A stretch of 8,698 bases of DNA, taken from Betaproteobacteria bacterium (lineage in GTDB: Bacteria > Pseudomonadota > Gammaproteobacteria > Burkholderiales > SG8-41). The notes under the pieces are model-generated. The model made no database searches. It saw only the letters and a program-made list of their open reading frames with translations, and was not told where the DNA came from. Location: positions 1 to 8,698 of the forward strand of contig JANXSE010000234.1 in the NCBI GenBank assembly GCA_025356695.1, in the 5' to 3' direction. The number at the start of each line of letters is the position of its first letter. The first letter of the stretch is position 1. Both the position numbers and the translations under genes were made by a program. This document shows positions 6,383 to 8,698 of this stretch, in pieces.

Positions 6383-7752
6383 CCGCGCATGATTTGAGCG
6401 CGCGTCCGGTCACGCGCGAGCTGGCTGCGTTCGCGAGCCGGATCGTTTGTGCGGATTTGCCGGCGACAACACTTGATATGGCCAAGCGCCTGTTGCTCGA
6501 CGGTATCGGCTGCCTGTTAATCGGCGGCCGTGGCGCCACCGGCCTTGCTGCAACCGCAACGGTGCGCCGTCTTGGCGGCCTGCCGCAGGCCACGCTGATG
6601 ACCGACCTGCAGCCGGCGTCGGTGCGCGACGCCGCGTTCGTCAACGGCATCTGCCTCTACAGCGTCGGCCTCAACGACGTGCACAAACCCGCCGGCTCGC
6701 ATCCCGGCGGCTGCATCATTCCGGTATTGCTGGCGGTGGGCGAGTGGCAGCGCACGCCGGGCGCGATGCTGCTGGCGGCGATGGCGGGCGGCTACGAAGT
6801 CGCCGGGCGCATCGGGCGCGCCATTTATCCGAGCCACCGCGAGCGCGGTTTTCATCCGACTGGTACTTGCGGCACCTTCGGCGCCGCCGCGGCGGCCGGG
6901 CGTTTGCTCGGGCTCGACGCGGCGCAAATGGCCTCGGCCTTCGGCATTGCCGGCAGCCAGGCCGCGGGCCTCTACGAATGCCATCACGACGGCACCTCGA
7001 CGATGATTTTTCACGCCGGCCGCGCCGCGCAAAACGGCGTCGAGGCGGCGCTGCTGACCGAGGCCGGATTTACTGGGCCGGCCACCGTGCTCGAAGGCAG
7101 CAAGGGTTTTTTTCAGGCGACGGCGAATACGTTTGATGCGGATGCGGCGATGGCCGACTTTGGCCGTCGCTACGAAATCGAGGCGACGAGCTTCCGGCCG
7201 TACTTCGGCTGCAATTCCACGCTTGCGGCATCCGGCGCCACCGCGGCCATTTTAAAAACGGACCGCGTCGCGCCCGAACAGATTGAAAGCGTAAGCGTGC
7301 ATTGCCACCGCGTGGTTGCACAGGACAATGCCGATGGCAATCCGCAAACCATGCTGGCGGCGCGATTGAGCCTGCCTTTCAACGTCGCGCTGGTACTGGT
7401 GCATGGCGATGTGCTCGCCGGCGACCTGGAAGACAAATCGCTGCACGACGCGCGCATCCGCGAACTGCTGCCGAAGATCTGGGTAATCGTCGATGCCGGA
7501 ATGCCGCGCTACGGCAGCCGCGTGCAACTGCGCACGACCGGCGGCAAGGTGGTCGAGGAGACGATTGCGGAGCCGCGTGGCAGCGACCGATACCCGCTGC
7601 TGTGGGGCGACGTCGTCGAAAAATATTACCGGCTGGTGAGCCCGCTCGGCAATGCCGAAGCGCAGCGCAAAGTGGTTGCCGCAGTGGAAAATCTTGAATC
7701 GATGGACACGCCCGCGTTGATCGAAACACTGCGCATGGCGCTGGCGCGGTAG
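6379..7752 (+). CDS. MmgE/PrpD family protein (2-methylcitrate dehydratase/aconitate decarboxylase-like)
   Basis: A 457-residue protein of the MmgE/PrpD family (usual length about 440-480). An all-helical first domain includes AKRLLLDGIGCLLIG (35-49), the motif LNDVHKPAGSHPGG (98-111), ERGFHPTGTCGTFGAAAAAGRLLGLD (155-180) and HAGRAAQNGVEAALLTEAGF (212-231). A small alpha/beta domain follows from about 265 with SFRPYFGCNSTLAA. Characterised members include 2-methylcitrate dehydratase and cis-aconitate decarboxylase; others are unassigned. Against my memory of the family consensus, the Lys before the HxG motif (KRxHxG) is replaced (TMIFHAG), the later Lys of KPYPxC is Arg273, and the His after that Cys is missing (CNSTLAA). 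The reaction may therefore differ from known members. The GTG start at 6379 overlaps the preceding stop by four bases, so translation is probably coupled. A later in-frame start is not needed, because the family N-terminus (TRELAAFASRI) begins at residue 12. Confidence 0.88.
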   Translation: MTAHDLSARPVTRELAAFASRIVCADLPATTLDMAKRLLLDGIGCLLIGGRGATGLAATATVRRLGGLPQATLMTDLQPASVRDAAFVNGICLYSVGLNDVHKPAGSHPGGCIIPVLLAVGEWQRTPGAMLLAAMAGGYEVAGRIGRAIYPSHRERGFHPTGTCGTFGAAAAAGRLLGLDAAQMASAFGIAGSQAAGLYECHHDGTSTMIFHAGRAAQNGVEAALLTEAGFTGPATVLEGSKGFFQATANTFDADAAMADFGRRYEIEATSFRPYFGCNSTLAASGATAAILKTDRVAPEQIESVSVHCHRVVAQDNADGNPQTMLAARLSLPFNVALVLVHGDVLAGDLEDKSLHDARIRELLPKIWVIVDAGMPRYGSRVQLRTTGGKVVEETIAEPRGSDRYPLLWGDVVEKYYRLVSPLGNAEAQRKVVAAVENLESMDTPALIETLRMALAR

Positions 7753-7754
7753 CG

Positions 7755-8025
7755 ATGGCGCCTCGCGGGCCCCGTCGCCACCAGCATGCATTTTGGACAG
7801 GGAGTCTGTTGGCCTGCCTGTGTTTGCTTGTCGAGCGCGGGTATTGCCATCGCACGGGAATTTCCAGACAAGCCGTTGCGTTTTGTCACCGGCGGTGCGG
7901 GCAGCAACAGCGATTTTGCGGCGCGCGTTGTCGCGCAGGCGCTGACCGGCGCATTCAAGCAGCAGGTGATCGTCGAGAACCGTCGAGCGGCGTGATCCTC
8001 GGCGACATCGTCGCGCGCGCCGCGC
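7755..8025 (+). pseudogene. Broken Bug-family substrate-binding protein gene
   Basis: This is a second Bug/TTT receptor gene, in pieces. An ATG at 7755, two bases after the MmgE/PrpD gene, opens a signal-peptide-like run (FWTGSLLACLCLLV). The frame then has to shift near 7830 to read SSAGIAIAREFPDKPLRFV and NSDFAARVVAQAL, followed by QQVIVENR: the classic Bug start, the Gly-rich loop with Asp, and the VENR motif. That frame ends at TGA 7993-7995. Adding one base near 7983 gives ENRPSGVILGDIVARAAP in the first frame, exactly what the family shows next. Similarity ends at about 8025 where PDGYTLL should follow; instead a perfect palindrome begins. About 230 residues of the expected protein are absent. 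No function is expected. Frame changes due to sequencing error are possible, but the truncation would remain. Confidence 0.8.
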
Positions 8026-8075
8026 CTGTGTCGGGTAGCCACGCGCGGTTGCCCACGCCTAGCTACCCGACACAG
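8026..8075. repeat. Perfect 14-bp inverted repeat (palindromic element) at a gene junction
   Basis: The left arm CTGTGTCGGGTAGC (8026-8039) and right arm GCTACCCGACACAG (8062-8075) are exact reverse complements, separated by 22 bases. The inner part contains CCACGC twice (8039-8044 and 8053-8058) and a short possible inner stem (GCG with CGC). It begins exactly where similarity of the broken Bug gene ends and finishes one base before the next gene's ATG. Candidate roles are a REP/MITE-like intergenic repeat, a transcription attenuator, or the scar of an insertion or deletion. No T-run follows, so it is not a classical terminator. Confidence 0.8.
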
Positions 8076-8076
8076 T

Positions 8077-8698
8077 ATGGATAATATCAAGCATGTCGTG
8101 TTGCTGATGTTGGAGAATCACTCATTCGATGAAATGCTGGGGTCTTATCAGCGTACCTATTCGGATCTCGATGGTGTCGCCCCCGATGCCCCAGCGCGCT
8201 CGAACGCAGATACCGATCGCAATCCGGTCTCGCAGAAGTCGAAAGCCGCTTATTGCATGCCGCTTGATCCCAAGCACGAGCATGTCAATGTTCTAAAGCA
8301 ACTAGAAGGCGGCAATGCAGGTTTCGTGGAGGATTTTGCCGGCGCGTATCCTTCAAGTACGCCACAAGATCGCGCTTTGGTTATGGGGTACTACGAAGAG
8401 GGCTTTCTCTCAGCGTTGCACGCTCTAGCCGAGAACTTCACTATTTGCGATCGATGGTTTTCGTCTTTGCCGGGGCCGACCTGGCCTAATCGTTTTTTTG
8501 CGTTGTCCGGGACCTCTTCCGGTCGGGTCCTGATGCCGGAGGGCCTCACTCGTCCGAATTTAGACACCATTCGAGACCAAACCCAGGACACCATCTTTGA
8601 CCGGCTAAATGAGAAGGGAAAGGCGTGGAAGATCTATTACTATGATTTTCCCTCGTCACTCATCTTCGCGAACCAGCGCAAGCCACATAATCTGGCAG
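8077..8698 (+). CDS. Phosphoesterase family protein (phospholipase C/acid phosphatase type), N-terminal part
   Basis: The frame is open from ATG 8077 to the right edge (207 full codons), so the gene is incomplete. Residues 3-18, NIKHVVLLMLENHSFD, are the hallmark N-terminal metal-binding segment of the phosphoesterase family that includes bacterial phospholipase C and AcpA acid phosphatase; Glu13 and Asn14 would bind metal. FTICDRWFSSLPGPTWP (121-137) with NRFFALSGTSSG (138-149) is the second hallmark, and Thr135 sits at the usual nucleophile position. The protein would hydrolyse phosphomono- or phosphodiesters such as phospholipid head groups. No signal peptide precedes the domain, whereas many relatives are exported; cytosolic short-N-terminus members exist. 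There is no ribosome-binding site, and the right arm of the palindrome ends one base before the ATG, so leaderless initiation or loss of a native 5' end is possible. No other ATG/GTG/TTG start occurs in frame back to the stop at 7993. Base composition is lower in GC than the preceding block, suggesting a different origin. Confidence 0.85.
   Translation, partial: MDNIKHVVLLMLENHSFDEMLGSYQRTYSDLDGVAPDAPARSNADTDRNPVSQKSKAAYCMPLDPKHEHVNVLKQLEGGNAGFVEDFAGAYPSSTPQDRALVMGYYEEGFLSALHALAENFTICDRWFSSLPGPTWPNRFFALSGTSSGRVLMPEGLTRPNLDTIRDQTQDTIFDRLNEKGKAWKIYYYDFPSSLIFANQRKPHNLA

Noticed and set aside
8026..8075. Reading the palindrome as an intrinsic terminator or an integron attC site
   Set aside because: No T-run follows on either strand, and the arms lack the RYYYAAC/GTTRRRY core needed for attC.

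Overview
The window is high-GC proteobacterial DNA, most likely from a betaproteobacterium (Burkholderiales-like). The main evidence is two periplasmic solute-binding proteins of the Bug (tripartite tricarboxylate transporter receptor) family, one intact and one broken, a family greatly expanded in that group. They sit among acyl-CoA genes in one tightly packed plus-strand block. No RNA genes and no CRISPR array were seen. All supported genes are on the plus strand; the long minus-strand frames look like high-GC shadows.

Layout. Positions 1-219 are the C-terminal end of an IS3-like DDE transposase, cut by the window edge. A seven-gene block follows at 256-7752: an SCP2-type thiolase-like protein, its DUF35 zinc-ribbon/OB-fold partner, a Bug substrate-binding protein, an ornithine cyclodeaminase/mu-crystallin-family NAD(P) enzyme, two adjacent class III CoA-transferases, and an MmgE/PrpD-family protein. 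Most genes overlap or lie within about 11 bases of the next, so they probably form one or two transcription units; the two larger gaps are 71 bases (1857-1927) and 147 bases (3856-4002). From 7755 to 8025 lies the wreck of a second Bug gene, with two frame changes and a truncated 3' end. A perfect 14-bp inverted repeat (8026-8075) ends the block. One base after it begins a compositionally different, lower-GC gene for a phospholipase C/acid phosphatase-family phosphoesterase, cut by the right edge.

How the genes may work together (inference). The Bug protein would bind a carboxylate in the periplasm. The CoA-transferases would activate it to a CoA thioester. The MmgE/PrpD protein would dehydrate, decarboxylate or isomerise an intermediate. 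The thiolase-like/DUF35 pair would cleave a carbon-carbon bond. The OCD-family enzyme would reduce or oxidise an imine or amino-acid-like intermediate. No acyl-CoA dehydrogenase, enoyl-CoA hydratase, transporter membrane subunit or regulator is visible, so the substrate cannot be named.

The most notable feature is that four of these enzymes lack or replace a residue diagnostic of the textbook family reaction: the thiolase has no nucleophilic Cys, one CoA-transferase has Glu for Asp, the OCD-family protein has Asn for Asp, and the MmgE/PrpD protein appears to lack the usual Lys/His set. The cluster may therefore encode an undescribed catabolic route rather than a copy of a known one.
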